A DNA stretch of 64,000 bases from an uncultured Bacteroidales bacterium (GTDB lineage Bacteria > Bacteroidota > Bacteroidia > Bacteroidales > Bacteroidaceae): the NCBI GenBank assembly GCA_902800925.1, contig CADCGD010000015.1, forward strand, positions 1 to 64,000. The letters run 5' to 3'. The position numbers were made by a program, and so were the translations under genes. Below the pieces are notes generated by a model, which worked only from the letters and a program-made list of their open reading frames with translations, was not told the origin of the DNA and did no database searches. Every line of letters begins with the position of its first letter. The stretch's first letter is position 1. This document shows, in pieces, positions 34,912-44,954 of this stretch.

Positions 34912-36918
34912 GTGAATCAGAAACGGTACATATTACAGATAATGATACTGGGCATGATGACACTCATGTCCAGTATTTGTTATGCGTCTAATCGTTCTAG
35001 AGATTCCCTGCTCATCAACCGCATGTGGGACTATTATGCACACCCCGAAAGGATTTTTGACGGCGAGAAGAACGTATATATCAAGTGTCATATCAGCACG
35101 AAGCGTCGCAATGCGCTGCTATGGGTTATTCCCACCATGTATAGCATTGCCAAAGGTGACAGAGACTACATCGGTGAGGCTTACACTAAACTCAGACATC
35201 ATGGTGCCAGTAACTTCAACATCAAACGTCAGGTTTTCTGTAGCACCGTTCCGCATCAGCGCGATGTTATGCCTTCCATATATGAGTTTATCACCCCCAA
35301 TCTTTATGCTGTTCAACTCTATCCAGACGGTGTTCTCTCGCCTTTTCACCGCACCAACCGCTTCTTCTACAAATACCGTGTCAACAACGTCGGTAGTTAT
35401 GCCATTGTCAGGTTCCGTCCTCGCAGCAGCAATACCCGCTTGATTAAGGGAGAAGCTACTGTCGACATTTCCTCAGGACGCATATTAGCTGTAAATCTTC
35501 AGGGAGAGTTTGACATGATCCGTTTCAATATCAAAACCCTGATGGATCAGCGCAACCCGTTTAGTCCACTACCAGACCAGTGTACCACAGATGTAACATT
35601 CAAGTTTTTGGGCAACAATATCACGGCGCAAGTCTCATCTTACTTTAATTGTCCCGTAACACTCCCTGACTCCCTCAACGATGTTGAAGACTATGCCTTG
35701 ATGAAAAAGCTACGCCCCGTGCCGTTAAATAAAGAAGAGACGCGTATCTTTGCAGACTTTCAGAAGGATACGATGGAAGAAGAGGAGACAGATACTGTTC
35801 AGAAGCGCAGCACGCGTATCAAAGATGCAGCTTGGGATTTCGTTGGCGACCATCTGATAAGCAGCCAAGAAGCCCAGACAGAGAATATCACGCTAAAAGT
35901 CTCACCACTTCTGAACCCATTATATATGGGTTACAGTTCATCGTCAGGTATATCGTATAAACTGGATTTCGGTCTGCGCTATGCCTGGAACCAGTACCGC
36001 TACCTGACACTTAATCCCAAGTTTGGTTACAGTTTTAAGAAGAAGCTATTCTACTATGACATTCCTCTTCGTATGACCTACAACCCCAAACGTAACGGCT
36101 ATGTAGAGTTTAAGTGGGCTAACGGTGACCGTACGTCGAATGCCGCACTCTCTGAGGCATTCCAGAAAGTCATGGGCGATTCGGTGGAGATGCCTAAATT
36201 CAAGAACGAATACTTGCAACTTATCAATAATATTGCTGCCTTCGACTGGCTGGAGTTCACCACCGGTATTGTCTATCACCGTCGCTGGAGTGTATACCCT
36301 GACCAAATGGATAAAGCAGGGCTCCCTAACAGCTACCATAGTTTTGCTCCATCGTTGTCCGTTCACCTGCGTCCCTGGCAGAAAGGTCCCACGCTCACCG
36401 CTAATTACGAACGCAGCATCCCGAATATCTTCCACTCCAACCTGAACTATGAGCGCTGGGAGTTTGATGCGGTCTATAAACACCAGAACAGGAGTGTGCG
36501 TATCTTGAACATGCGTGCAGGTGCGGGATTCTATACCCATCGCAGTACGGATTATTTCGTAGACTACGCCAACTTCCACGACAATAACCTGGCGACAGGT
36601 TGGGAAGATGACTGGTCAGGGCAGTTCCAACTGGTTGACAGCCGCTGGTACAACGAGTCCAACTACTACGTGCGTAGTCATGTGTCGTACGACTCACCCC
36701 TGATCATGCTATCTTGGGTACCTCTCGTTGGACGTATCGTTGAAACGGAGCGCTTCTATCTGAGTGCACTGTCTATCGAACACACACGACCTTATTTCGA
36801 AGTCGGCTATGGTTTCCAGAACCGCTATTTCTCAACAGGAATCTTTGCCAGTTTCCTGAATACCAGCTATCAAAGCTTTGGTTGTAAATTCACCATAGAA
36901 CTATTCCGCAGATGGTAA
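34912..36918 (+). CDS. DUF5686-family exported protein, probably outer-membrane
   Basis: 668 residues: signal peptide (about 1-25, ending SICYA), a soluble first half (about 30-300), then a long beta-rich part with alternating aromatic residues and a terminal Phe-x-Arg-Arg-Trp, like an outer-membrane barrel. This fits the DUF5686 family, which has no assigned function. The start is GTG 34912, but the promoter box ends at 34906, so the mRNA may be leaderless or the true start may be ATG 34942. The 3' end overlaps addA by seven bases. Confidence 0.8.
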   Translation: MNQKRYILQIMILGMMTLMSSICYASNRSRDSLLINRMWDYYAHPERIFDGEKNVYIKCHISTKRRNALLWVIPTMYSIAKGDRDYIGEAYTKLRHHGASNFNIKRQVFCSTVPHQRDVMPSIYEFITPNLYAVQLYPDGVLSPFHRTNRFFYKYRVNNVGSYAIVRFRPRSSNTRLIKGEATVDISSGRILAVNLQGEFDMIRFNIKTLMDQRNPFSPLPDQCTTDVTFKFLGNNITAQVSSYFNCPVTLPDSLNDVEDYALMKKLRPVPLNKEETRIFADFQKDTMEEEETDTVQKRSTRIKDAAWDFVGDHLISSQEAQTENITLKVSPLLNPLYMGYSSSSGISYKLDFGLRYAWNQYRYLTLNPKFGYSFKKKLFYYDIPLRMTYNPKRNGYVEFKWANGDRTSNAALSEAFQKVMGDSVEMPKFKNEYLQLINNIAAFDWLEFTTGIVYHRRWSVYPDQMDKAGLPNSYHSFAPSLSVHLRPWQKGPTLTANYERSIPNIFHSNLNYERWEFDAVYKHQNRSVRILNMRAGAGFYTHRSTDYFVDYANFHDNNLATGWEDDWSGQFQLVDSRWYNESNYYVRSHVSYDSPLIMLSWVPLVGRIVETERFYLSALSIEHTRPYFEVGYGFQNRYFSTGIFASFLNTSYQSFGCKFTIELFRRW

Positions 36919-39900
36919 AACCGCTCACTGTTTATAAAGCCAGTGCAGGTTCTGGAAAGACCTTTACACTGGCCGTAGAATACATCAAGTTGCTGATAGA
37001 GAACCCGACCTGCTATCGTAACATCCTTGCCGTCACCTTTACCAACAAGGCTACGGAAGAGATGAAGATGCGCATACTCAGTCAGTTGTATGGCATCTCG
37101 AAGGGGCTCTCAGACTCCAAGAGCTATACCGACCGCATTCTGAAAGAGACAGGTCTACCCATTGGCACCATCAAAGAACGCGCCGGCATGGCACTACACC
37201 TGCTGCTCCACAACTACAACTACTTCCGCGTAGAGACCATCGACTCTTTCTTCCAGAGCGTGTTGCGTAACCTGGCTCGTGAGCTCGACTTGACAGCCAA
37301 CCTGCGCATCAGCCTGAACGACATACAAGTAGAAGAACAAGCTGTCGATCAACTCATCGACTCCCTGACACATACCGACCGCATGTTACAATGGCTGCTG
37401 AGCTATATCATGGAGAAAATCAGCGACGACCATTCATGGAACATCATCGGACAGGTAAAGAAGTTTGGCAAGACCATCTTCCGCGACTACTACAAAGCTT
37501 ATAGTCAGGCGCTGAACAGCAAGATGGACGAGAAGGGATTCATCGAGGGATATACCAAACAGTTGAAAGAGTTGCGCAGTACATCAAAGGAACGCATGAA
37601 GGCGATGGGCGACGAGTTCTTCGACATTCTGGAGAGCGAGAACCTCAATGTTGAAGATCTGGCCTATGGCAAGTCTGGTGTCGCCAGCTTTTTCATGAAG
37701 CTACAGAAAGGACAGTTTGATGCCAGCATTGAAAGCAAGCGCGCCTGCGAGTGTCGCGAGGACTCGGAGAAATGGTACACCAAGAAGAGTAATCAAGCAG
37801 CACACATCTATGCTGTTGCCGAGGCTTCGCTGAGACCCCTGCTGACAAGAGCTATGGACGAGCGTCCTCGACAATATAAGATATACCAGTCTGCTGACCT
37901 CACACTGCGCCATCTCAGTCAACTACGCCTGTTAGGCAGCATCGAACAGAAGGTGCGCAACATGAACGAAGAGGCCAACCGCTTCCTGCTCAGCGATACG
38001 CAACAGCTGTTGCACGATCTCATCAGCGACAGCGACTCACCATTTATCTTTGAGAAGATAGGCACCCAGCTGGAACACGTGATGATTGACGAATTCCAAG
38101 ACACCAGTACTGTACAGTGGCAGAACTTCAAGGTGCTGTTGCAGGAGTGTATGAGTCATCAGCATTCGCAGAACCTGATTGTTGGCGACGTCAAACAGAG
38201 CATCTACCGCTGGCGTTCGGGCGACTGGCGACTGCTCAACGCCATCGACCAACAGTTCCCGTATGCTGACGACACTGTCGACATCCAGCCTTTGAAGATT
38301 AACTGGCGTTCATCACGCCACATCATCGACTTTAACAACGCCTTCTTCCAGACTGCTGCCCAACAAGAATACGAGGCACAGCGTGAGGATTATCCTGACG
38401 GTGCCGAACAGCTGCAGCGCGCCTATGCCGACGTGGCACAGGAGATACCCGAGAAGCGCGACAACAGTGGTTATGTCAACATCCGTCTACTGCCCTCTGA
38501 CAGCTATCAAGAAAAGACGTTGGATGCCATTGCCGGCATCATCCGACAGCTTCAACAGCAGGGTGCTGCCCTCCACGATATCGCCATCCTCGTTCGCACC
38601 AACAAGCATATACCCCTCATCGCTGCCTATTTCGACGAGCAGCTGCCCGACATACGCATCATCAGCGACGAGGCCTTCCGTCTGGATGCCTCGGTGTCTA
38701 TCTGTCTGCTCATCCAGGCCCTCCACCTGCTGACGCATCCCGACGACAAGCTGGCCAAGGCCACCATCGTCAAACTCTACCAACGCAGCGTTCTCGGAGA
38801 TTCTGTTGCCGAGCAAGAACTACTCATCAAAGACCTCGATCTCGACAGTCTGCTGCCTGAGGCCTATATCCGTCACATGCAAGAACTGCTGCAGATGCCG
38901 CTCTACGAACTGGTGGAACGCCTCTACGCCATCTTCCAGCTGGAGCGTCTCAACGAGCAGAGCGCCTATCTGTGTGCTTTCTACGACCAGCTGAACCAGT
39001 TCGTACAAGACCACACCTCAGATATCGACGCCTTCATCCGTGAGTGGGAGGAGACCATCTGCAGCAAGACCATCCAGAGCGATGCCACTGATGGTGTGCG
39101 CATCCTGTCTATCCATAAGAGTAAGGGGTTGGAGTTCCCCCATGTCATCATTCCTTTCTGCGACTGGCGCCTGGAGATGCCTGACGTGCTATGGTGCAAA
39201 CCTACTGAAACACCTTTCGACGCCCTGCCGCTGGCCCCCATCGACTATGGGGCCACCCAGATGAAAGGTACCATCTATGAGCGCTACTATCTGGACGAGC
39301 ACCTGCAGAACATCGTCGACAACCTTAACCTGCTGTATGTAGCCTTCACGCGCGCTGAGCACAGCCTCTATGTCATCGGTCAGCGAGGTGCCAAGAGCAA
39401 CCGTTCGGCACTTATCGAAAGCGTGCTGACGAACATGAAGCTGGAAGACAGCAGCCTCAGTGGAGAAGGGGACATAGAAAGTGAACTGGAATTCCAATAC
39501 GGCACGCTGAAGGCTCAGACATCAGACAGTAGCCATCAGCCATCTGCCAACGTCTTCCTCCAGCCCATCACCCCAGTAGAGATTCAACTGGAGACTTTCG
39601 AGAACAAGACGGAGTTCCGACAGAGTAACAAGAGCCGCGAATTCGTGGAGGGCGACGACGAACAGCAGGAGCTGAGCTACATCAAAATGGGTAGCGTGCT
39701 CCACGAGATTTTCTCGAACATCCATACCACTGACGACATCGAAGGAGCCCTGCGCCAGCTGCAACATGATGGGGTGCTTTACGACGATGAGGTGACAGCA
39801 ACGAAGCTATCGACAATGTTACAGAAACGCTTAAATGATAAGCAAGTAAAAGACTGGTTCTCAAACCGTTGGCAACTATTCAACGAATGCAGTATTTTAC

Positions 39901-40121
39901 GCCTCAATGAGCAAGAAGAGGTAGAAGAGCGTCGTCCTGACCGTGTCATGACAGATGGCAAAGAGACGCATGTTGTAGACTTCAAATTCGGTCGTTCCAA
40001 ACCCGAATACCAAGAGCAGGTGCGCGAATATATGCACTTGCTGCAACAGATGGGACACCCGAATGTGAAGGGATGGCTGTGGTATGTTTACAGCAATAAG
40101 ATTGAAGAGGTTATTGGTTAA
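36912..40121 (+). CDS. addA: AddA-like UvrD-family helicase-nuclease
   Basis: This 1069-residue protein is the helicase half of a double-strand-break resection enzyme. It shows Walker A ASAGSGKT (10-17), motif II DEFQDTS, motif III/IV blocks (GDVKQSIYRWRSGDW), LSIHKSKGLEFPHVI, LLYVAFTRAEHSLYVIG, and a C-terminal PD-(D/E)xK nuclease with VVDFKFG. Residues about 868-879 come from a 7-bp array. With addB 17 bases downstream it should form AddAB (functionally RecBCD). Confidence 0.9.
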   Translation: MVKPLTVYKASAGSGKTFTLAVEYIKLLIENPTCYRNILAVTFTNKATEEMKMRILSQLYGISKGLSDSKSYTDRILKETGLPIGTIKERAGMALHLLLHNYNYFRVETIDSFFQSVLRNLARELDLTANLRISLNDIQVEEQAVDQLIDSLTHTDRMLQWLLSYIMEKISDDHSWNIIGQVKKFGKTIFRDYYKAYSQALNSKMDEKGFIEGYTKQLKELRSTSKERMKAMGDEFFDILESENLNVEDLAYGKSGVASFFMKLQKGQFDASIESKRACECREDSEKWYTKKSNQAAHIYAVAEASLRPLLTRAMDERPRQYKIYQSADLTLRHLSQLRLLGSIEQKVRNMNEEANRFLLSDTQQLLHDLISDSDSPFIFEKIGTQLEHVMIDEFQDTSTVQWQNFKVLLQECMSHQHSQNLIVGDVKQSIYRWRSGDWRLLNAIDQQFPYADDTVDIQPLKINWRSSRHIIDFNNAFFQTAAQQEYEAQREDYPDGAEQLQRAYADVAQEIPEKRDNSGYVNIRLLPSDSYQEKTLDAIAGIIRQLQQQGAALHDIAILVRTNKHIPLIAAYFDEQLPDIRIISDEAFRLDASVSICLLIQALHLLTHPDDKLAKATIVKLYQRSVLGDSVAEQELLIKDLDLDSLLPEAYIRHMQELLQMPLYELVERLYAIFQLERLNEQSAYLCAFYDQLNQFVQDHTSDIDAFIREWEETICSKTIQSDATDGVRILSIHKSKGLEFPHVIIPFCDWRLEMPDVLWCKPTETPFDALPLAPIDYGATQMKGTIYERYYLDEHLQNIVDNLNLLYVAFTRAEHSLYVIGQRGAKSNRSALIESVLTNMKLEDSSLSGEGDIESELEFQYGTLKAQTSDSSHQPSANVFLQPITPVEIQLETFENKTEFRQSNKSREFVEGDDEQQELSYIKMGSVLHEIFSNIHTTDDIEGALRQLQHDGVLYDDEVTATKLSTMLQKRLNDKQVKDWFSNRWQLFNECSILRLNEQEEVEERRPDRVMTDGKETHVVDFKFGRSKPEYQEQVREYMHLLQQMGHPNVKGWLWYVYSNKIEEVIG
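39514..39548. repeat. In-frame heptamer array, ATCAGAC/ATCAGCC class
   Basis: Five 7-base units (CTCAGAC, ATCAGAC, AGTAGCC, ATCAGCC, ATCTGCC) inside addA read in frame as QTSDSSHQPSAN, a likely flexible linker before the nuclease domain. Confidence 0.75.
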
Positions 40122-40134
40122 CGGTTATTGGTTA
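40107..40134. repeat. Heptamer array, nnGGTTA class, at the addA-addB junction
   Basis: Four 7-base units (GAGGTTA, TTGGTTA, ACGGTTA, TTGGTTA) include the addA stop codon at 40119-40121 and end just before the addB ATG. Confidence 0.8.
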
Positions 40135-40138
40135 TTGT

Positions 40139-42904
40139 ATGAAGAGTTTCTTAGAACACGTCGCAGAAGACATCGTCAACAAATATGGCACCAACCTGTC
40201 GCGTACAGCGGTGGTGTTCCCCAACAAGCGTGCCTCGCTGTTTCTGAACGACCAACTGGCACGTCTGACGAATGGCAAGCCCCTGTGGAGTCCCGCCTAT
40301 ATCACCATCAGCGAACTGTTCCGTCAGCAGTCGTCACTGTCAGTGGCCGACCCCATCAAGTTGGTGTGCGACCTTCACAAGTCGTTCTGCCTGCATACAG
40401 GGTCTGACGAGACACTTGACAAGTTCTATGGCTGGGGACAGCTACTGATCAGCGATTTCGACGACATCGACAAGAATATGGCCGATGCCAACCGTGTCTT
40501 TGCCAACCTGCGCGACATCCATGAGCTCGACGACCTCAGCTACCTTACCGATGAGCAGCGCCAGTTGCTGAAGCACTTTTTCAGCCACTTCACTGAAGAG
40601 CACGAGACGGAGCTCAAACAGCGCTTCCTGCGTCTGTGGAGCCACTTCATCGATATCTACCACGACTTCAACGAGCGCCTTGCCCAACAAGGTCTCGCCT
40701 ACGAAGGTGCCCTCTACCGCTCTGTGGTCACCTCTCACCCCTCACCCCTCACCACCACGACTCCCGCTGCTTCTCCAGCGGGTCCCTCCTCGGGTTTCTC
40801 CCAGTACGACCGCTACCTCTTCGTGGGCTTTAACCTATTGCAGAAGGTCGAGCAGCAGCTCTTCTCACAGTTGCAGAAGGACGGCAAGGCCCGCTTCTAC
40901 TGGGACTTCGACGCCTACTACATGCAGCAGCATGAGGCAGGCCACTTTATTGCCACCTACCTCAAGTACTTCCCCAACGAGTTGGACAGTCAGCGTGAGG
41001 ACATCTACAAGAACTTCCAGCAGCCTAAGGAAATCACCTACCTCGCTGCACCTACAGAACATATCCAGGCACGCTATGTCAGCAGATGGCTACGCGACCA
41101 ACAGCGCTACAAGGACGGCCGACGTACAGCCATCGTGCTCTGCAATGAGCAGCTGTTGCCTACCGTCATCCACTGTCTGCCCGACGAGGTGGAGAAGGTC
41201 AACATCACCACGGGCTACCCGCTGTCGCAGACACCCGTTGCCTCTTTCATCCAGCGCTACTACGACATGGTACTGGGCGGAAAGACGCCCCGTCTGGTAC
41301 GCGCCTTCCAGCGCCATCCGTACTACCGCTACCTCACGGACGACAGCCAGTCCCTCCTCCACCTTCTGCGCCAGATAGCGACCGCAGCCACTACTCCCGC
41401 TGCTTCTACAGCGGGGCTCTCTGACCCGCTATTCCAAGAGTCTCTGTTCCGTGCCTACACACTCGTCAACCGCCTCCAGTCACTGATAGACAGTGGTGAC
41501 CTGCAAGTAACGGACACCACACTTCAGCGCCTTGTCAACCAGCTCATCCAGCAGACCACCATTCCCTTCCACGGCGAGCCTGCCGAGGGGCTTCAGGTCA
41601 TGGGTGTCCTGGAGACCCGTAACCTCGACTTCGACCACGTGCTGCTGCTCAGCTGCAACGAGGGTAACATGCCCAAGGGGGTCAATGACAGTTCCTTTAT
41701 CCCTCATAGCATCCGCCAGGCCTACGAGCTCACCACTGTAGAGAACAAGGTCAGCATCTACGCCTACTATTTCCACCGCCTGCTACAGCGCGCCAAGGAC
41801 GTCACCATCCTGTGGAACAACGCCACAGAGGACGGCCAGCGTGGCGAGATGAGCCGATTCATGCTCCAGCTACTGGTAGAGAGCGGACAACACATCACAC
41901 AGCATACCCTGCAGTCGGGCAAGACCATTGCCCGCTATACTCCTGCGGCCATCGAGAAGACGCCCCACGTCCTCGACCTGCTCCACCAGTATTTCGTGGG
42001 CCCTGGCGCTCTGTTGTCGCCCTCAGCCATCAACAGATACATGCGCTGTCAGCTGCAGTTCTACTACCGCTATATTGCAGACATCAAGGAACCTGACAAT
42101 CCCGACGATGAGTTGGAGCTCGACAACCGCATCTTCGGCAACATCTTCCACCAGGCTGCCGACACGCTCTACCACCAGTTGCCCAACCACGTCACCCGCG
42201 AGGCCCTCGATCAGCTGCTGAAGAGTAAGATTGCCATCGACAAGGCTGTCGACGACGCCTTCCATCAAGAGCTGCCTCATGCCGTCATTGGTGGTCTGCA
42301 CCTCATCAATCGTGAGGTCATCATCCGCTATCTGCGCCAGCTCATTGAGATTGACAAAGCCCTAGCTCCCTTCACCATCCTCGGCCTTGAGTGTGACGTG
42401 AAACGAGAACTCTCACCCCTCACCTCTCACCCCTCACCCCTGAAAATCGGTGGCCGCATCGACCGCCTAGACCAGATGAGCGACGGACGCATCCGCGTGG
42501 TAGACTACAAGACGGGTAGCAAGAACATCAAGTATTTAAACAGCGTGGAGGACATCTTCGACCCTGCCAAGATACACGACCACTCCGACTACTACCTCCA
42601 GACCTTCGCCTATGCAGACATCGTCAGTCGCCAGTATTCTCTCACCCCTCACCCCTCACCACTCACCACTGTCAGGGTTTCTCCTGCCCTGCTGTTCATC
42701 CAGCATGCGGCAGGCAAAGACTATGACCCTACATTGTGTTTCGGCAAGGATAAGATTCTGGATATCCAGGAGCATAGCGCCCGTTTCTGCGAGCTGCTAG
42801 AAAATAAAGTGAACGAGATATTCTCGCCGAACATCCCGTTCACTCCTACCACAGACCTCAAGGTCTGTCAGACCTGTCCGTATCTGCAGATGTGCAGACG
42901 GTAA
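40139..42904 (+). CDS. addB: AddB-like nuclease subunit with Fe-S cysteines
   Basis: A 921-residue partner of AddA. The N-terminal part resembles a degenerate helicase. The C-terminal PD-(D/E)xK nuclease has GRIDRLDQMSDG and VVDYKTG, framed by one Cys in YMRCQLQFYYRY and three in CQTCPYLQMC, the four-Cys iron-sulfur staple of AddB. Four inserts look foreign: TCACCYC arrays at residues about 196-206, 758-768 and 834-844, and two copies of a CCCGCTG hairpin read as TPAASPAG and TPAASTAG. All are in frame. Confidence 0.88.
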   Translation: MKSFLEHVAEDIVNKYGTNLSRTAVVFPNKRASLFLNDQLARLTNGKPLWSPAYITISELFRQQSSLSVADPIKLVCDLHKSFCLHTGSDETLDKFYGWGQLLISDFDDIDKNMADANRVFANLRDIHELDDLSYLTDEQRQLLKHFFSHFTEEHETELKQRFLRLWSHFIDIYHDFNERLAQQGLAYEGALYRSVVTSHPSPLTTTTPAASPAGPSSGFSQYDRYLFVGFNLLQKVEQQLFSQLQKDGKARFYWDFDAYYMQQHEAGHFIATYLKYFPNELDSQREDIYKNFQQPKEITYLAAPTEHIQARYVSRWLRDQQRYKDGRRTAIVLCNEQLLPTVIHCLPDEVEKVNITTGYPLSQTPVASFIQRYYDMVLGGKTPRLVRAFQRHPYYRYLTDDSQSLLHLLRQIATAATTPAASTAGLSDPLFQESLFRAYTLVNRLQSLIDSGDLQVTDTTLQRLVNQLIQQTTIPFHGEPAEGLQVMGVLETRNLDFDHVLLLSCNEGNMPKGVNDSSFIPHSIRQAYELTTVENKVSIYAYYFHRLLQRAKDVTILWNNATEDGQRGEMSRFMLQLLVESGQHITQHTLQSGKTIARYTPAAIEKTPHVLDLLHQYFVGPGALLSPSAINRYMRCQLQFYYRYIADIKEPDNPDDELELDNRIFGNIFHQAADTLYHQLPNHVTREALDQLLKSKIAIDKAVDDAFHQELPHAVIGGLHLINREVIIRYLRQLIEIDKALAPFTILGLECDVKRELSPLTSHPSPLKIGGRIDRLDQMSDGRIRVVDYKTGSKNIKYLNSVEDIFDPAKIHDHSDYYLQTFAYADIVSRQYSLTPHPSPLTTVRVSPALLFIQHAAGKDYDPTLCFGKDKILDIQEHSARFCELLENKVNEIFSPNIPFTPTTDLKVCQTCPYLQMCRR
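40726..40753. repeat. In-frame heptamer array, TCACCYC class
   Basis: Four units of the CCTCACC type lie in addB and are followed directly by a CCCGCTG hairpin. Confidence 0.85.
40763..40782. repeat. Short hairpin element, copy 1, inside addB
   Basis: CCCGCTG and CAGCGGG (perfect 7-base arms) enclose CTTCTC. The second copy, at 41396-41415, differs by one base over 20. Confidence 0.75.
41396..41415. repeat. Short hairpin element, copy 2, inside addB
   Basis: CCCGCTG and CAGCGGG enclose CTTCTA. Both copies are preceded by ACT or CT and are read in the same frame as TPAASxAG. Confidence 0.75.
42411..42438. repeat. In-frame heptamer array, TCACCYC class
   Basis: Four units alternating TCTCACC and CCTCACC inside addB, just before the GRIDRLD nuclease strand; read as LSPLTSHPSPL. 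Confidence 0.85.
42640..42667. repeat. In-frame heptamer array, TCACCYC class
   Basis: Four units (TCTCACC, CCTCACC twice, ACTCACC) inside addB, read as SLTPHPSPLTT. Confidence 0.85.
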
Positions 42905-42910
42905 ATCTCT

Positions 42911-44080
42911 TTAGCGGTTCTTGTTACACAGGAACCACTGATGCGTAAAGAAATGATATAGCAATAGTGCTACGCCACTAAGTGCCAATGCGGTATCTAT
43001 CAGCAGCGTGGGTTGCTGGTAGAAACAGCCATATCCCAGCGCCAGGCCGATAGCCAGGCCGGTCTCCCACCCCAGGAAATAAGTACTCTGTGAAGTTCCA
43101 CGCTGACAGTGACGGCTCAGCTTGATGAAGAACAGCAGGAAGCGCGAACCGATGATGCCTGCACTCAGTCCCACAAAGACGGGAGACACTGGCGAGGCGG
43201 GTGCCACCAACAGGATGAGCAAGGCCGCTACCAACAGGAACAGTCCCGTAATAATCTCGCTCTTCAGTTCTGCATCACGGAATACGAAGCGCTGTGCAAG
43301 CAATGCCAATAGGAATCCACCCATCATCAGGGCGTAGAACAGTGGTTCAAAAGGCATCGACAGTAACAGACCGATCACAGTAGTCACCAGCACCAGATTG
43401 ACGAAGAGGATAAAGCCATGCGTCAGGAAGAAACGGTCCAGCGACACCACCTTCACGCCCTCTTCTGGCGTGCGGAAAGGGAAAGTGACTGTCTTCACCA
43501 ACAACAAGGCGACAACAGCACATCCCACTGCTCCCCAGACAACACCGTTGAAGCCATAGAGCATGCTGACTATCAGTCCCGCCAATGGTCCCAACGACAA
43601 TGCAAAACGTGCAAACCACGAGGCACTGTGGTTGGCTTCTGTACGCTGGAACGACTCACACGTGTCAATAACCAGTGTTGACGACAGCACCATCTGAGCC
43701 AGTCCGAAGACGGCGCCCAGCACAAAGCGGTGCACCATGATGATGGTGAAATCCACGAACTCCGTGCGCAGATGGTCTATATACAGCAGCGCCAGAAGAT
43801 CGACGATGAGCGCCACGATAGCCCACATGCACACCACGTTGCGACGATAGCGCTGCACCAACCACGAGCAGAGTGCCCCGAAGACATACAGTCCCAGTCC
43901 GAAGACGCCCATCGAGCGTCCCACCTCTACTGGTGTGAAGTTCTCCTCCTCCATCAGCCAGCGAGGCATGGCGGGCAACAGGATATACACGGAGATGGTA
44001 ATCAACAGCGATGCTGTAGCCATCATCCAGAACTCCTTATGCCACAGTCTGATATGTATCGGTGTGTTCTGAGTATTCAT
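42911..44080 (-). CDS. MFS transporter
   Basis: 389 residues with about twelve hydrophobic segments and no large soluble domain. The loop after segment 2 (GVFGLGLYVFGALCSWLVQRYRRN) fits the MFS pattern although the classic GxxxDRxGRR motif is poorly kept. No close substrate class is recognised; it resembles putative drug or sugar efflux MFS proteins of Bacteroidetes. It starts three bases after panB, so it is in that operon, perhaps by chance of order. Confidence 0.8.
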   Translation of the reverse strand: MNTQNTPIHIRLWHKEFWMMATASLLITISVYILLPAMPRWLMEEENFTPVEVGRSMGVFGLGLYVFGALCSWLVQRYRRNVVCMWAIVALIVDLLALLYIDHLRTEFVDFTIIMVHRFVLGAVFGLAQMVLSSTLVIDTCESFQRTEANHSASWFARFALSLGPLAGLIVSMLYGFNGVVWGAVGCAVVALLLVKTVTFPFRTPEEGVKVVSLDRFFLTHGFILFVNLVLVTTVIGLLLSMPFEPLFYALMMGGFLLALLAQRFVFRDAELKSEIITGLFLLVAALLILLVAPASPVSPVFVGLSAGIIGSRFLLFFIKLSRHCQRGTSQSTYFLGWETGLAIGLALGYGCFYQQPTLLIDTALALSGVALLLYHFFTHQWFLCNKNR

Positions 44081-44083
44081 CCA

Positions 44084-44905
44084 TTAATACGATTCGTTCG
44101 CATTGGGGAAGTCACCACTCTTGACATCCTCCACATAGTGACCCACCGCATCGGTGATAACCGTATTTAGGTTGGCATAGCGACGCAGGAAACGGGGCGA
44201 GAAACCCTGTGTCATACCCAGCATGTCAGCAACCACCAACACCTGTCCGTCACAACCGTTACCGGCACCGATACCGATGGTCGGACACTTCACCAGCTTC
44301 GTGACCTCTGCAGCCAGTGCTGCGGGTACCTTCTCCAGCGTAATGCCAAAGCAGCCAGCCTTGTCCAGCAGCTGAGCGTCGTGCAGCAGTTTCTCGGCCT
44401 CAGCCTCCTCCTTGGCGCGCACGGCATACGAGCCAAACTTATTGATGCTTTGCGGTGTCAGTCCCAGATGGGCCATCACGGGAATGCCAGCGTCCAGAAT
44501 GCGCTTCACGGTGTCGAGAATTTCCTCACCACCCTCCATCTTCAGGGCATCGCAACCGCTCTCCTTCATGATGCGGATAGCATTGGCAACACCTTCGGTG
44601 CCATTCACCTGATACGAACCGAAGGGCATGTCGCACACCACCAGCGCACGCTGACAGGCACGAACCACCGAACGGGCATGGTAAATCATATAGTCGACAG
44701 TCATGGGCAACGTGGTAGCATTACCAGCCATCACGTTCGAGGCCGAGTCACCCACGAGGATGGCGTCGATGCCGGCCTTGTCCACGATGCCAGCCATGGT
44801 ATAGTCATACGATGTTAACATGGAGATTTTCTCACCTTTTTGCTTCATCTCCATAAAGCGGTGTGTCGTCACCTTGCGTGTGTCACTTACTAAATATCCT
44901 GCCAT
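44084..44905 (-). CDS. panB: 3-methyl-2-oxobutanoate hydroxymethyltransferase
   Basis: This 273-residue TIM-barrel enzyme makes ketopantoate from alpha-ketoisovalerate and methylene-THF, the first step of pantothenate synthesis. Visible are the [11 protein letters not shown] start, the metal-binding [13 protein letters not shown], the catalytic region [16 protein letters not shown], and the [16 protein letters not shown] block. Length is normal. It is followed by an MFS gene and preceded by a heptamer array and a HAD phosphatase gene. Confidence 0.95.
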   Translation of the reverse strand: MAGYLVSDTRKVTTHRFMEMKQKGEKISMLTSYDYTMAGIVDKAGIDAILVGDSASNVMAGNATTLPMTVDYMIYHARSVVRACQRALVVCDMPFGSYQVNGTEGVANAIRIMKESGCDALKMEGGEEILDTVKRILDAGIPVMAHLGLTPQSINKFGSYAVRAKEEAEAEKLLHDAQLLDKAGCFGITLEKVPAALAAEVTKLVKCPTIGIGAGNGCDGQVLVVADMLGMTQGFSPRFLRRYANLNTVITDAVGHYVEDVKSGDFPNANESY

Positions 44906-44954
44906 AATCTTTCTATTTAATTTTTAATCTTTCATTTTTCATCTTTAATCTTTC
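44906..44954. repeat. Heptamer array, ATCTTTC class, between genes
   Basis: Seven 7-base units (AATCTTT, CTATTTA, ATTTTTA, ATCTTTC, ATTTTTC, ATCTTTA, ATCTTTC) start on the base after the panB start codon and contain the HAD stop. Confidence 0.8.
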
